A stretch of 64,000 bases of DNA, from NCBI RefSeq assembly GCF_020524005.1, contig NZ_JAIVKK010000009.1:124001-188000 (forward strand). The letters are read 5' to 3'. This DNA comes from Microbulbifer aggregans. Its GTDB lineage: Bacteria; Pseudomonadota; Gammaproteobacteria; Pseudomonadales; Cellvibrionaceae. The translations under genes and the position numbers were made by a program. This document shows, in pieces, positions 10,933 through 18,759 of the stretch (position 1 is its first letter; every line of letters begins with the position of its first letter). The notes under the pieces are model-generated. The model was not told the DNA's origin and ran no database searches. It saw only the letters and a program-made list of their open reading frames with translations.

Positions 10933-11472
10933 ATGTCTGAGCATAATCACCGGTCTACATTGATCCACGAAGAGTTGCCCGCAGAGCACGAAGATCCATT
11001 GATCCGTGTGTTGCATTCGGTGATTCGTAACGCCATTCGTCTGCTCGCTGTCATTATGGCGCTGGTCATTATCTGGAGTGTGGCTGGCGTGGTTTTGGTT
11101 CTTTATGAGCGCTTGACCACACCGCCGGTGTTGCTGCTGGATTACAGCGATCTGTTCGATGTATTCGGTGCCTTTATGCTGGTGCTGATTTCGATCGAAA
11201 TCTTTATCAATATTCGTCTGTACCTGGGATCGAATGTGATTCCGGTGCAACTGGTGGTGGCGACCGCGCTGATGGCTATCGCGAGGAAGGTTATCGTTAT
11301 GGATCTCGCGGATACCGGGCCGGATTACATCTTTGCCATCGCCTCCGTTGTATTGGCGTTGGGTGTGACATACTGGCTGGTAGCGAAGCGGGAAAAGCTG
11401 GCCGATGGTCGGGGGAGTGGTCTGGTAGTGAAAAAGACGCAGAGCGCGCCAAAGGAAGCGGGTGACAGCTAG
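10933..11472 (+). CDS. PsiE-family (phosphate-starvation-inducible-like) membrane protein
   Basis: The protein has 179 residues. The first 30 are polar and acidic, then there are four hydrophobic segments at about residues 33-60, 70-92, 105-122 and 133-152, and a polar basic tail. The pattern of segment two (L-F-D-V-F-G-A-F-M-L-V-L-I-S-I-E) and the following R-K-V-I-V-M-D matches the PsiE/DUF2156-like membrane family. The molecular role of this family is not established. The gene is monocistronic, with terminators on both sides. The family call is moderately sure. Regulation by phosphate is not shown by any visible Pho box. Confidence 0.75.
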   Translation: MSEHNHRSTLIHEELPAEHEDPLIRVLHSVIRNAIRLLAVIMALVIIWSVAGVVLVLYERLTTPPVLLLDYSDLFDVFGAFMLVLISIEIFINIRLYLGSNVIPVQLVVATALMAIARKVIVMDLADTGPDYIFAIASVVLALGVTYWLVAKREKLADGRGSGLVVKKTQSAPKEAGDS

Positions 11473-11505
11473 CGGCTCCAGTAATGAAATGTGGTGGTTT
11501 GTAAT

Positions 11506-11538
11506 AAAAAAGGGCGCCCTGAACAGGGCGCCCTTTTT
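11506..11538. terminator. Bidirectional terminator between PsiE-like gene and M28 peptidase
   Basis: AGGGCGCCCT at 11511-11520 and AGGGCGCCC at 11525-11533 form a long perfect stem with a very short loop. Five or more A on the left and five T on the right serve the two convergent genes. Confidence 0.92.
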
Positions 11539-11557
11539 AGTGATCAATCGAAATCGA

Positions 11558-13369
11558 TCATTTTCTGGAGGCAGAACTTTCGTCGCGGATTGCACGGAAC
11601 TCGTTGCCTTTATACCAGTTCGGCCAGTTGCGGCTGTTGGCCAGTTCCAGACCGAGGTCGAGGCCGAGAGCCAGGTCCATTGCGGCGCCTTCCAGGTTCC
11701 ACTGCGGATCGTATTCGTCGCCGGGCTTGTGGTAGGCGTGGGCGGTGTACTCTTCACCCTTTTTTTGCGCCCAGGCGCGGCCGTGCTCAAAACTATCGGT
11801 GCCGGAATCAAAGTAGAGCATTGGCACGCCTTTTTTGGCCAGGCTGAAGTGATCTGAGCGGTAGAAGTAACCGCGCTCCGGGTGGTCCTCCGGTGCCAGG
11901 TAGCGGCCCTGTTTTTCCGCTGCTTCTTCCAACGCCTTTTCCAGTTCGCTGTTGCCGTAGCCCACAACGATCACGTCACGCATCGGGCCGAGCACGCCCA
12001 TGGCGTCGAAGTTGATCCCTGCCACGGTTTTCTCCAGAGGTACTACCGGGTTTTCGGCGTAGTACTTGGAACCGAGCAGGCCGGACTCTTCTGCGGTTAC
12101 CGCAACAAACACCAGGGAGCGCTCCGGACGCTCTGCCAGTTGCGCCACCTGGCGGGCCATCGCCAGCAGGCCAGCGGTGCCGGTAGCGTTGTCTACGGCG
12201 CCATTGAAGACGTGGTCTTCACCTTCGGCGTGGTTGTTGATACCCAGGTGATCCCAGTGTGCGGTGTAGATGATTGCCTCGTCCGGGTATTTGCTGCCCG
12301 GTAGCTTGGCGACCACATTGCGCGAGTTGGAGGTACGGACCTCGCTTTTCAGGGACACGCTGGCGTTAAGGTTCAGGGGCTTGGGTTTGAAGCCCTGGTG
12401 TTTCGCCGCGTCCATTTCCTGTTGCAGATCCAGGCCGGCGGCCTTGAACAGCTCTTTGGCGGCATCGCCGGTGATCCAGGATTCAACGGCAACCCGGTCG
12501 GCATTCTTGTCTTCGGCGGCTAGGCTGATCTGGGCGCCGGACCAGCTGCCGCTGACCACTTCCCAGGGATAACCTGCGGCACCGGTTTCGTGAATGATAA
12601 TTGCGCCTTCCGCGCCCTGGCGGGCCGCTTCTTCAAACTTGTAGCTCCAGCGACCGTAGTAGGTCATGGCGTTGCCGTTAAACAGAGCTTTGTCCTGTGT
12701 GGCGTAGCCCGGGTCGTTAACCAGGATCACTGCGGTTTTGCCGGTCATGTCCAGGCCGGCGTAGTCGTTCCAGTTGTTTTCCGGTGCGACGATGCCGTAG
12801 CCGACAAAGACCAGTTCGCTACTGTCCAGCTGGCTTGCGGGTACCTGGCGCTGGCTGAAGGCCACCACGTCGGAGAGTGGCTGCAGGGTTTGGGTGTACG
12901 CCTTGCCATCAACTTCACCGCTAATGGTCAGCGGGGTGCTCTCGATCTGCATTTCCACCACCGGTACCTGCTGGAACCAGCTCGGCTTGCCGTCGCTGTC
13001 AGTAGCGCCTGGCTCAAGGCCGTACTGGCCGAACTGTTCAGCCAGGTAATTTACCGTCAGTTCCTCGCCTTTGCTGGCGGGTGCACGGCCTTCGTACTCA
13101 TCGGATGCCAGTACGGCGATGTGTTTGTGCAGGTCCTGCGCCATGGCGGCAACTTCAGCTTTCTCGGTGTCGCTGATGGGCGGAACCTTGGTGGTTTCGA
13201 TGCTGGTTTCGGCGGCAGACTCGGTTTGCATCTGCTTCGTATCAGCGGACGAAATTGTCTCGCTAGTGGTGGTCGGTTCTTTTTGGCTGCATCCGAAAAC
13301 GGCCGCTGCGATACCCGCAGCGAGCAGGCCCTTCAGCAGTCCGGCCCCCCGGTTTGTGGTTTTTATCAT
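11558..13369 (-). CDS. M28-family zinc aminopeptidase, lipoprotein with PA domain
   Basis: The minus-strand ATG at 13369 is preceded by AGGAAA at good spacing and gives 603 residues. A lipobox-like V-F-G-C puts the lipidated Cys at 27. The next 45 residues are Ser/Thr-rich. A protease-associated (PA) domain occupies about 180-310. The M28 catalytic domain has H-W-D-H (first ligand His371), V-D-N-A-T-G (Asp393), A-E-E-S-G (Glu427/428), F-D-A-M-G and H-K-P-G-D. These are the ligands of a two-zinc exopeptidase. It probably trims peptides at the outer membrane or in the periplasm. It is followed on the same strand by nothing but the shared terminator. The M14 gene is 41 bp upstream. Confidence 0.92.
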   Translation of the reverse strand: MIKTTNRGAGLLKGLLAAGIAAAVFGCSQKEPTTTSETISSADTKQMQTESAAETSIETTKVPPISDTEKAEVAAMAQDLHKHIAVLASDEYEGRAPASKGEELTVNYLAEQFGQYGLEPGATDSDGKPSWFQQVPVVEMQIESTPLTISGEVDGKAYTQTLQPLSDVVAFSQRQVPASQLDSSELVFVGYGIVAPENNWNDYAGLDMTGKTAVILVNDPGYATQDKALFNGNAMTYYGRWSYKFEEAARQGAEGAIIIHETGAAGYPWEVVSGSWSGAQISLAAEDKNADRVAVESWITGDAAKELFKAAGLDLQQEMDAAKHQGFKPKPLNLNASVSLKSEVRTSNSRNVVAKLPGSKYPDEAIIYTAHWDHLGINNHAEGEDHVFNGAVDNATGTAGLLAMARQVAQLAERPERSLVFVAVTAEESGLLGSKYYAENPVVPLEKTVAGINFDAMGVLGPMRDVIVVGYGNSELEKALEEAAEKQGRYLAPEDHPERGYFYRSDHFSLAKKGVPMLYFDSGTDSFEHGRAWAQKKGEEYTAHAYHKPGDEYDPQWNLEGAAMDLALGLDLGLELANSRNWPNWYKGNEFRAIRDESSASRK

Positions 13370-13410
13370 GTGTTTTCCTGTTCGCATCAAAGGAGTGGAA
13401 GTGAGTGAAA

Positions 13411-14544
13411 TTATGATTTTTTTGCCATAAATGCGAGTGTCGTGCGGATCGGGTGCACGATGTCGCGGGCCAACTGGCGGCAGCGCGCTGGCGACCAGCC
13501 TTCAATGGGGTCGGGCAGGTTGTCGTTGTCTTTGAACGGCATTTCCAGAGTCAGTGCCAGTGTGCGGAACTGGTGACCGCACCAGTTGGTGCCCACAGTC
13601 ATATTGGCCTCGCCCGGCTTGTCCAGCGGGTAGCCCTTTTCGGTCTGGAAGTCCGGACTGATGGATTCGTACGCCTGCTTGAACACATTTTCCAGCGCCG
13701 CGTGGCTGTCGTCGTAGCCTGGGATACCTTCACAGGCGGCCACGAAGTTGAATGGCAACGCCTCATCACCGTGAATGTCGAGGAAGATATCGCCACCGGT
13801 TGCGAGCATCTTTTCCCGCACCAGATACACTTCCGGGCTGCGATCCATGCTCGGGTTCTGCCACTCGCGATTGAGGTTAGCACCGGCGGCATTGGTGCGC
13901 AGGTGGCCGCGTACACTGCCGTCCGGGTTCATGTTCGGTACCACATAAAATACCGTATCTTCCAGCAGGCTGCGGGCGCCCGGGTTGGATTCATCCAGCA
14001 GGGCCTCAAGGAAGCCTTCTACAAACCACTCGGCCATCGTTTCACCGGGGTGCTGGCGAGCGATCATCCAGACCTTGTTCTTCGCCTTGTTGGCATCGCC
14101 AATAGTGAGCAGGCTCATGTCCCGGCCATCGAGGGTCTGTCCCAGGGTTTCCGAGGTTACCCGCTCGTCAGATTGTGCCCATGCCAGCAGGTCCAGGTGC
14201 CGTTCCCAGGAGAAGGGGGCGAAGTAGGCCAGGTATACGGAGGTTTGGTCCAGGTCGATATTGAAATCGAGCGTTTTGCCATCGTACTGGGCATCGATCC
14301 GGAACCAGTTGTGGCGGTCATATGAGGCGCACACCCGGTAGTTTTCCCAGCCTTCCGGATAGGCGGCTTTGCCGGCGTTGGTAATGCTCATTGCATAGTT
14401 TTTGCCAATTTCGCCGTCCAGGCGAAAGTGAAACCACTGGTAAAAATCAGACTCGTTGTCGAGCCGGATGGCCAACTGGATCGGGCTGCTATGGGCGTCG
14501 ATAACTTTGATGTTGCCGCTGTCGAAAGCGCTACTGATATGCAT
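13411..14544 (-). CDS. M14-type carboxypeptidase, cytosolic carboxypeptidase (CCP/AGBL) subfamily
   Basis: The protein has 377 residues and no signal peptide, so it is cytoplasmic. An N-terminal beta domain of about 120 residues, typical of CCPs, precedes the M14 domain. Zinc ligands are visible: H165 and E168 in R-Q-H-P-G-E, and H258 in L-D-I-H-G-D-E. N-P-D-G and N-L-N-R-E-W are substrate-site motifs, and E334 in L-T-L-E-M-P-F fits the catalytic Glu. GGAG lies seven bases before the ATG. Eukaryotic CCPs remove C-terminal Glu residues, while the bacterial substrate is unknown. It probably forms an operon with the M28 peptidase downstream. Confidence 0.92.
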   Translation of the reverse strand: MHISSAFDSGNIKVIDAHSSPIQLAIRLDNESDFYQWFHFRLDGEIGKNYAMSITNAGKAAYPEGWENYRVCASYDRHNWFRIDAQYDGKTLDFNIDLDQTSVYLAYFAPFSWERHLDLLAWAQSDERVTSETLGQTLDGRDMSLLTIGDANKAKNKVWMIARQHPGETMAEWFVEGFLEALLDESNPGARSLLEDTVFYVVPNMNPDGSVRGHLRTNAAGANLNREWQNPSMDRSPEVYLVREKMLATGGDIFLDIHGDEALPFNFVAACEGIPGYDDSHAALENVFKQAYESISPDFQTEKGYPLDKPGEANMTVGTNWCGHQFRTLALTLEMPFKDNDNLPDPIEGWSPARCRQLARDIVHPIRTTLAFMAKKS

Positions 14545-14680
14545 GCTGGTGCTCCGCTTATGTTTTGTCGGGAGGATACCGAATCGGGACGGAAATTCAG
14601 GGTACCCCAGTGTAGCTTGGGGTAAAGCGCTGTGGCAGCGCTATTTACGAGCATAAAATTTTGTTATTTTTCGCGGCGCT

Positions 14681-14718
14681 AAAATAAAAAGGCACGGTAT
14701 TCTCGCGAATACCGTGCC
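14681..14718 (-). terminator. Intrinsic terminator on the minus strand
   Basis: GGCACGGTATTC (14691-14702) and GAATACCGTGCC (14707-14718) form a perfect 12-bp stem with loop TCGC. The plus-strand A-rich tract at 14681-14690 is the U tract on the minus strand. It ends the putative RNA or the SYLF transcript, because no plus-strand gene ends here. Confidence 0.9.
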
Positions 14719-14885
14719 CCTGCCATTCCTTGGCTGCACCTGCTGAGACTACTGCTCCTTGAAATTTCTGGCGTCGACCAGCGACGACTGCTCACTGCCC
14801 TGGCTGCTGCACGGGTGCGACTAATCCGGTGCCCCCTTCAGAAACGTTGTACTGCTCCCTGACATACCTCAGCAGGTGCTGTTTA
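14684..14885 (-). ncRNA. Putative structured non-coding RNA with intrinsic terminator
   Basis: Reading the minus strand, a 12-bp perfect closing helix joins 14868-14879 with 14736-14747. Just inside it, both strands carry the same nine bases GGAGCAGTA (14850-14858 and 14750-14758), exactly 100 nt apart, facing each other in an internal loop. A second helix joins 14839-14844 with 14765-14770. A small hairpin with an AGGAA loop lies at 14722-14734. A 12-bp terminator helix and a T-rich tail end the element. It does not resemble 6S, SRP, tmRNA or RNase P. No clear promoter is seen, so it could be the processed 3' end of the upstream SYLF gene. The family is unknown to me. Confidence 0.55.
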
Positions 14886-14979
14886 AAGTTTAGGCACCGT
14901 ATTGGGGCGAATGTTGTCTGCCTGGAAAAGTTGGCGTGGAATCGGTCGACTTATTCATCGACCGGTTTCGAGCGTCCTC

Positions 14980-15555
14980 TCAATCGAAATTGAGGTCGCG
15001 GTCTTTCCAGTACTTGGTGCCCTTGAGTGTGGCCTGCAGGGCGATACCGCTCTCGGTCAGCTGGTAAACACGCATACCATCCATTACGACTTCACCGCCA
15101 ACCGCGACACCTTTTTCCTGTGCTTTTGCGGCCGCATCGGCGTGGCCGCCAAAGGACCAACCTTTTTCCACGAAGCGCTCCATGACGGCGGGGGAGTCGA
15201 ATACGAACAGTGCGCGGAAGTCTTTGATTCCTAGGCCGAGACCGAGACCGACTTCGCCCATCTTCATGTAGGTACGTGCACCGCTGTTGCCTACGGCTAC
15301 CCCGTAACCGGTAGATGCACTGGCCAGTAACAGGTTCACGTTAACGTTGCTGAATACCGCATAGCCGGGTGCTTTGGCGACATCGCCACGCAGGTCGGGC
15401 TTGAGCTGGTAGAGCTCGTTCAATACCTGGCGCTCGGTTTGCTGAATGTGCTGTCGTTGTTCATCACGGGTTTGGCCCGGTGCGGCACAGGCGGTGATAA
15501 GGGCGACCTGACTGATAATCAGCAGGCGGGTCAGGACGCGAAAAATAGCGGGCAT
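14980..15555 (-). CDS. SYLF/YSC84-domain lipoprotein
   Basis: ATG 15555 is chosen because GGAG lies seven bases upstream, giving 191 residues. ATG 15561 is too close to that site. The N-terminus is a lipoprotein signal with lipobox I-T-A-C. The rest matches the SYLF (YSC84-like, BPSL1445) domain: A-P-G-Y-A-V-F-S-N near residue 60, G-Y-G-V-A-V, K-M-G-E-V-G-L-G-L-G-L-G and F-V-F-D-S. SYLF domains bind phosphoinositide or other lipids in eukaryotes, and bacterial forms sit in the cell envelope with unclear roles. A 9-bp hairpin follows the stop at 14941-14966, and the putative RNA lies beyond it. Confidence 0.85.
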   Translation of the reverse strand: MPAIFRVLTRLLIISQVALITACAAPGQTRDEQRQHIQQTERQVLNELYQLKPDLRGDVAKAPGYAVFSNVNVNLLLASASTGYGVAVGNSGARTYMKMGEVGLGLGLGIKDFRALFVFDSPAVMERFVEKGWSFGGHADAAAKAQEKGVAVGGEVVMDGMRVYQLTESGIALQATLKGTKYWKDRDLNFD

Positions 15556-15853
15556 GGTCATTCTCCGTGATAACGCTCGGTGTTCAAATCGGTAAACTGG
15601 TACCAATACAACTCGAACCAAGGAGAATACCGGTGTAGCGGGCAGGTGCCTGCGACTTGGTGCACAAAGTGTGACGGCGTTACATTACACGCCACTTTAA
15701 TGAGCGCCGGCTCTTCGGGTATTCTTGGGGCCGTCAGGTCTCGGGGTGCTAGTCGTTATCCGGGATCGCCCGGCCACCAGGTATTACAGGTACTGTTACC
15801 GATTGTGGTCGGTGAGAATAATCACGCGAACAATTACTGTCAGAGATTTTCCA

Positions 15854-16339
15854 ATGAAGAAATCCGTAAAGCGTGGCGTTGCTGCCACCTGTCTTTTGAC
15901 CATGGCCCTGAACCTTACCGCCTGTGGCTTCTTGCTTTACCCTGAGCGCAAGGGGCAGTCCGGCGGCCGTGTCGATCCGGTGGTGGTGATTCTGGATGGC
16001 GCTGCGCTGCTGTTCGGTATTCTTCCGGGTATCGTGGCGTTTGCGGTGGACTTCACCAACGGCACCATTTACCTGCCGTCCGGTGGTTCTTCCGCGATTG
16101 ATCGCCACCTGACTGCGGTGGATGGCGAACAGGGCAAGCAGGTAATCGATCAAAATGGTCAGGCCTGGATTGCGCTGCCGCTGGATGCCGTTGCCGGTGA
16201 CAGCAAAGACATCGAGCAGGTTGCGCAGGCGGTTGGTCGCTATGTGGGTGCGCCGGCAGCTGCTAATGTCGTGTGGGTGGAAGACCTGGCAGCGCTGAAC
16301 AGCGCGCTTGCCCTGGCTGACACCACAGCTGCACGCTGA
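15854..16339 (+). CDS. Small conserved lipoprotein (PERKG family), 161 residues
   Basis: ATG 15854 begins a typical signal (M-K-K-S-V-K-R) ending in lipobox L-T-A-C. It is followed by G-F-L-L-Y-P-E-R-K-G-Q, then one long hydrophobic segment with L-L-F-G-I-L-P-G-I-V-A-F-A-V-D-F and N-G-T-I-Y-L-P. I recall this pattern from uncharacterised gammaproteobacterial lipoproteins, often misnamed polyribonucleotide nucleotidyltransferase. The C-terminal third is soluble and Ala-rich. The open frame extends upstream but those residues lack a signal. It is followed nine bases later by the N-demethylase-like gene on the same strand. Function unknown. Confidence 0.75.
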   Translation: MKKSVKRGVAATCLLTMALNLTACGFLLYPERKGQSGGRVDPVVVILDGAALLFGILPGIVAFAVDFTNGTIYLPSGGSSAIDRHLTAVDGEQGKQVIDQNGQAWIALPLDAVAGDSKDIEQVAQAVGRYVGAPAAANVVWVEDLAALNSALALADTTAAR

Positions 16340-16347
16340 TTGCTGAA

Positions 16348-17310
16348 GTGGTGGAGCCGGTGAATCACATATTCGCGGGCTCTGCCTCTGCTGCGCCGCA
16401 AGCGGATTATCGCTATGCGCAGTCGCCCGGCGCTTTATTTCTGCCTTTTGTCACCACTCCGCAGATCGTCCATATGGGGCTCAATCGGTTGAGCGCCCGC
16501 GAGTGGATCCAGCCCTGCCCACAGCTTCCAAACTATCAGCACAACAAGCTCTGTGCCCGGCGTCAGTTGCAGGAGCGTGTATTTGCCTTTGAGTCGCGTT
16601 CACTGCCTGCGCAAAGCGAGCTGGCTTCGATGTTGCTCGGCCATCTGCTCGCTGACCATCGGGCCTATTTTCGCACCGCGGAGCGGCTGTCCTGGCGTGC
16701 TGGGGCTGAGGTGCTGCATTGGCCGCTCCCCGCAGCGGCGGCGGAGCCACTGTGGAATGCAAGCCTGTGGGTGGCGGATGACATCTGCTTGCTGCTGCCG
16801 GGCCCGGACGGCTACGAACTGGTTGCGGCGTCTCTGGCGGCACCCAGTTACTGGAAGCTGGAAGACAAGATCGGGCGGCCGCTAAACCAGATACATGGCC
16901 CGATACCGGGCTTCAGGGAGCACCTCGCCGTACAGATGGCGCGGTTTTTCGATCATCTGCGGCCCGAATACCCGGTGTGGCGGAGCAACTGGTCGGTGGT
17001 GGGCTCTCCGGAACTTTTGCAGCGGGGTGGCGCGGAGCCTGCCGGTGACCGTCTGTATCTGCGCGTGGAGCGTCAATCCCTGCGCCGCCTTCCGGAGAGT
17101 GGGGCGGTAGCGTTTACCATCAGGGTCTCGATCAACCCCCTCAGTGACCTGCTTGCCGTGGACGGTGCCGTTGCCGCATTGCAGGCCGGAGTGGCCGCAA
17201 TGTCCCCGCAGGAATCCCGTTATAAATCGCTCGCGCCGCTGTTGCCGCAGTTGCAGCATTTTTTTGCCGAGCACCTTTCAGCGACGTCCGCCGCTCAGCG
17301 CCCCCAGTAA
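16348..17310 (+). CDS. Haem-dependent oxidative N-demethylase-like protein (DUF3445)
   Basis: The 320-residue protein matches the DUF3445/HDM pattern. Visible hallmarks are the R-x-x-L-Q-E-R-V segment, W-V-A-D-D-I-C-L-L, Y-W-K-L-E-D-K-I-G-R-P-L-N-Q-I-H-G-P-I-P-G and R-S-N-W-S. The Q-I-H-x-P-x-P element is the family signature, and characterised members are haem enzymes that demethylate amines. The chosen GTG 16348 is the upstream limit; GTG 16351 or 16360 are alternatives. It starts just after the lipoprotein gene. Its last 33 bases overlap the end of the convergent HerA-like gene, and both frames are supported by family match. No partner reductase is nearby. Confidence 0.75.
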   Translation: MVEPVNHIFAGSASAAPQADYRYAQSPGALFLPFVTTPQIVHMGLNRLSAREWIQPCPQLPNYQHNKLCARRQLQERVFAFESRSLPAQSELASMLLGHLLADHRAYFRTAERLSWRAGAEVLHWPLPAAAAEPLWNASLWVADDICLLLPGPDGYELVAASLAAPSYWKLEDKIGRPLNQIHGPIPGFREHLAVQMARFFDHLRPEYPVWRSNWSVVGSPELLQRGGAEPAGDRLYLRVERQSLRRLPESGAVAFTIRVSINPLSDLLAVDGAVAALQAGVAAMSPQESRYKSLAPLLPQLQHFFAEHLSATSAAQRPQ

Positions 17311-18696
17311 ACCCCGCACCAGCTCTTTGCCAATCTGGCGGCCAAAGCTGCTGGCTGCCCGGCCGAGTGACTTTTCCAGCGCGCTGGCAGGCTTTCTGGC
17401 GGGCTTGGGGCGCTCAGCTTTCACTTGTGCCTGTTCTTCCATGCGCGCACGGCGTTCGCGCAACTGCTCAAAGGCGGATTCCCTGTCCATTGTCTGCGTG
17501 TACTTTCCGGCCAGGGGGTTTCCCTGCATCAGTTGCTGTCGCTCTGCATCATCCAGAGGGGACAGGCGCGAAGCGGGTGGATGGATGAAAACCCGTTCAA
17601 CGGGAACCGGCACGCCATCTTTGTCCAGGCAGGACACCAGGGCTTCTCCCACCGCCAGTTGGCCGATTGCGGTTTCGGTGTCGATATCGGGGTTTACGCG
17701 GAAGCTCTTTGCTGCGGCCTTCACTGCGCGCTGCTCGTTGGGTGTGTAGGCACGCAGGGCGTGCTGCACACGATTGCCGAGCTGAGCGAGGATACCCTCG
17801 GGAATATCCATGGGGTTCTGGGTGATGAAGAACACGCCGACACCGCGGGAGCGGATCAGTTTGATAATTTGTTCTACCTGCTCACGCAGGGGCGCGGGGA
17901 GGTCGTCGAACAGCAGGTGTGCCTCGTCAAAAAACAATACCAGCCTGAGAGCGTTGTCACCGGACTCCGGCAGGTTTTCGTAGAGCTCCGCCAGGAGCCA
18001 GAGAAGCAGGATGCCGTAGATCACCGGCTGCATGGAGCTGGCGTCGAGCAGGTGGATCCGGTTGTCGCCGATCAGGTCGGTCAGTTCCAGTGCCGGTTCG
18101 CCAAACAGATCTTCTGCGCCCCTGGTCTCCAGCGCCAGATACTTGCGCTTGATCGCGCCCAGGCTGGCGGGTGAGATGGTGCCGAACTCGGGTAGCAGTT
18201 CTTTGCGATAGCGCTCGGCGAAGTTGATCAGCGCCAGCAGGTCCTTCCAGTCGAGCAGCAGCAGGCCCAGCTGGTCGGCGATGCGAAACAGCAGTTGCAT
18301 CAGTCCCTGCTGGTTATCGTTGAGGTTGAGCATCTGCCCCAGCAGTTCCGGGCCGAGCTCGGTCGGCGTGGTGCGCATGGGGAGCGCGCCCGGGCCCCAC
18401 AGGGAGGCAGGGCAGGCGTGGTAATAGGTGTTGTCGAGCCCGAAAAGAGACAGGCGCTCGCTGACTTTGGCGTTGCCGCCACCGGCGGCTGCGAGGCCGG
18501 TCAGGTCGCCTTTTAGGTCGGTCACCAGGGTCGCGATACCGCGCTGGTTGAGCTGCTCTACCAGGTAGCGGAGCGTCACCGTTTTGCCGGTGCCGGTAGC
18601 GCCGCAGATCAGGCCGTGCCGGCTCACCATCTGCGGCAGCAGTTGTGCGGAGATCTGTCCGCTATCGGGGTCGAGACCGACGGGAATCGGATCCAT
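17278..18696 (-). CDS. yjgR: HerA-like ATPase, DUF853/YjgR family
   Basis: This 472-residue FtsK/HerA-superfamily ATPase carries Walker A G-A-T-G-T-G-K-T at residues 32-39 and Walker B L-V-L-F-F-D-E-A-H. F-I-T-Q-N-P near 295 is the sensor-like motif. The DUF853 region covers nearly the whole length, and the last 60 residues are basic and Ala/Arg-rich. E. coli YjgR is the nearest named relative. Its cellular role is not settled, although HerA relatives pump DNA. ATG 18696 gives the normal family start. The gene overlaps the HDM-like gene tail to tail by 33 bp. Confidence 0.9.
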   Translation of the reverse strand: MDPIPVGLDPDSGQISAQLLPQMVSRHGLICGATGTGKTVTLRYLVEQLNQRGIATLVTDLKGDLTGLAAAGGGNAKVSERLSLFGLDNTYYHACPASLWGPGALPMRTTPTELGPELLGQMLNLNDNQQGLMQLLFRIADQLGLLLLDWKDLLALINFAERYRKELLPEFGTISPASLGAIKRKYLALETRGAEDLFGEPALELTDLIGDNRIHLLDASSMQPVIYGILLLWLLAELYENLPESGDNALRLVLFFDEAHLLFDDLPAPLREQVEQIIKLIRSRGVGVFFITQNPMDIPEGILAQLGNRVQHALRAYTPNEQRAVKAAAKSFRVNPDIDTETAIGQLAVGEALVSCLDKDGVPVPVERVFIHPPASRLSPLDDAERQQLMQGNPLAGKYTQTMDRESAFEQLRERRARMEEQAQVKAERPKPARKPASALEKSLGRAASSFGRQIGKELVRGLLGALSGGRR

Positions 18697-18759
18697 GGAT
18701 TTGCTGCCATTTACTTGCCGATGCCTTAACTGTAGACACCGGCGCGTGCGGCAGTGTAT

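Noticed and set aside
14684-14885. CsrA-sponge (RsmZ-like) or 6S/4.5S RNA identity for the structured RNA
   Set aside because: GGA motifs are about as frequent as expected by chance, with only one clearly in a hairpin loop, and the conserved 6S and SRP sequences are not present.
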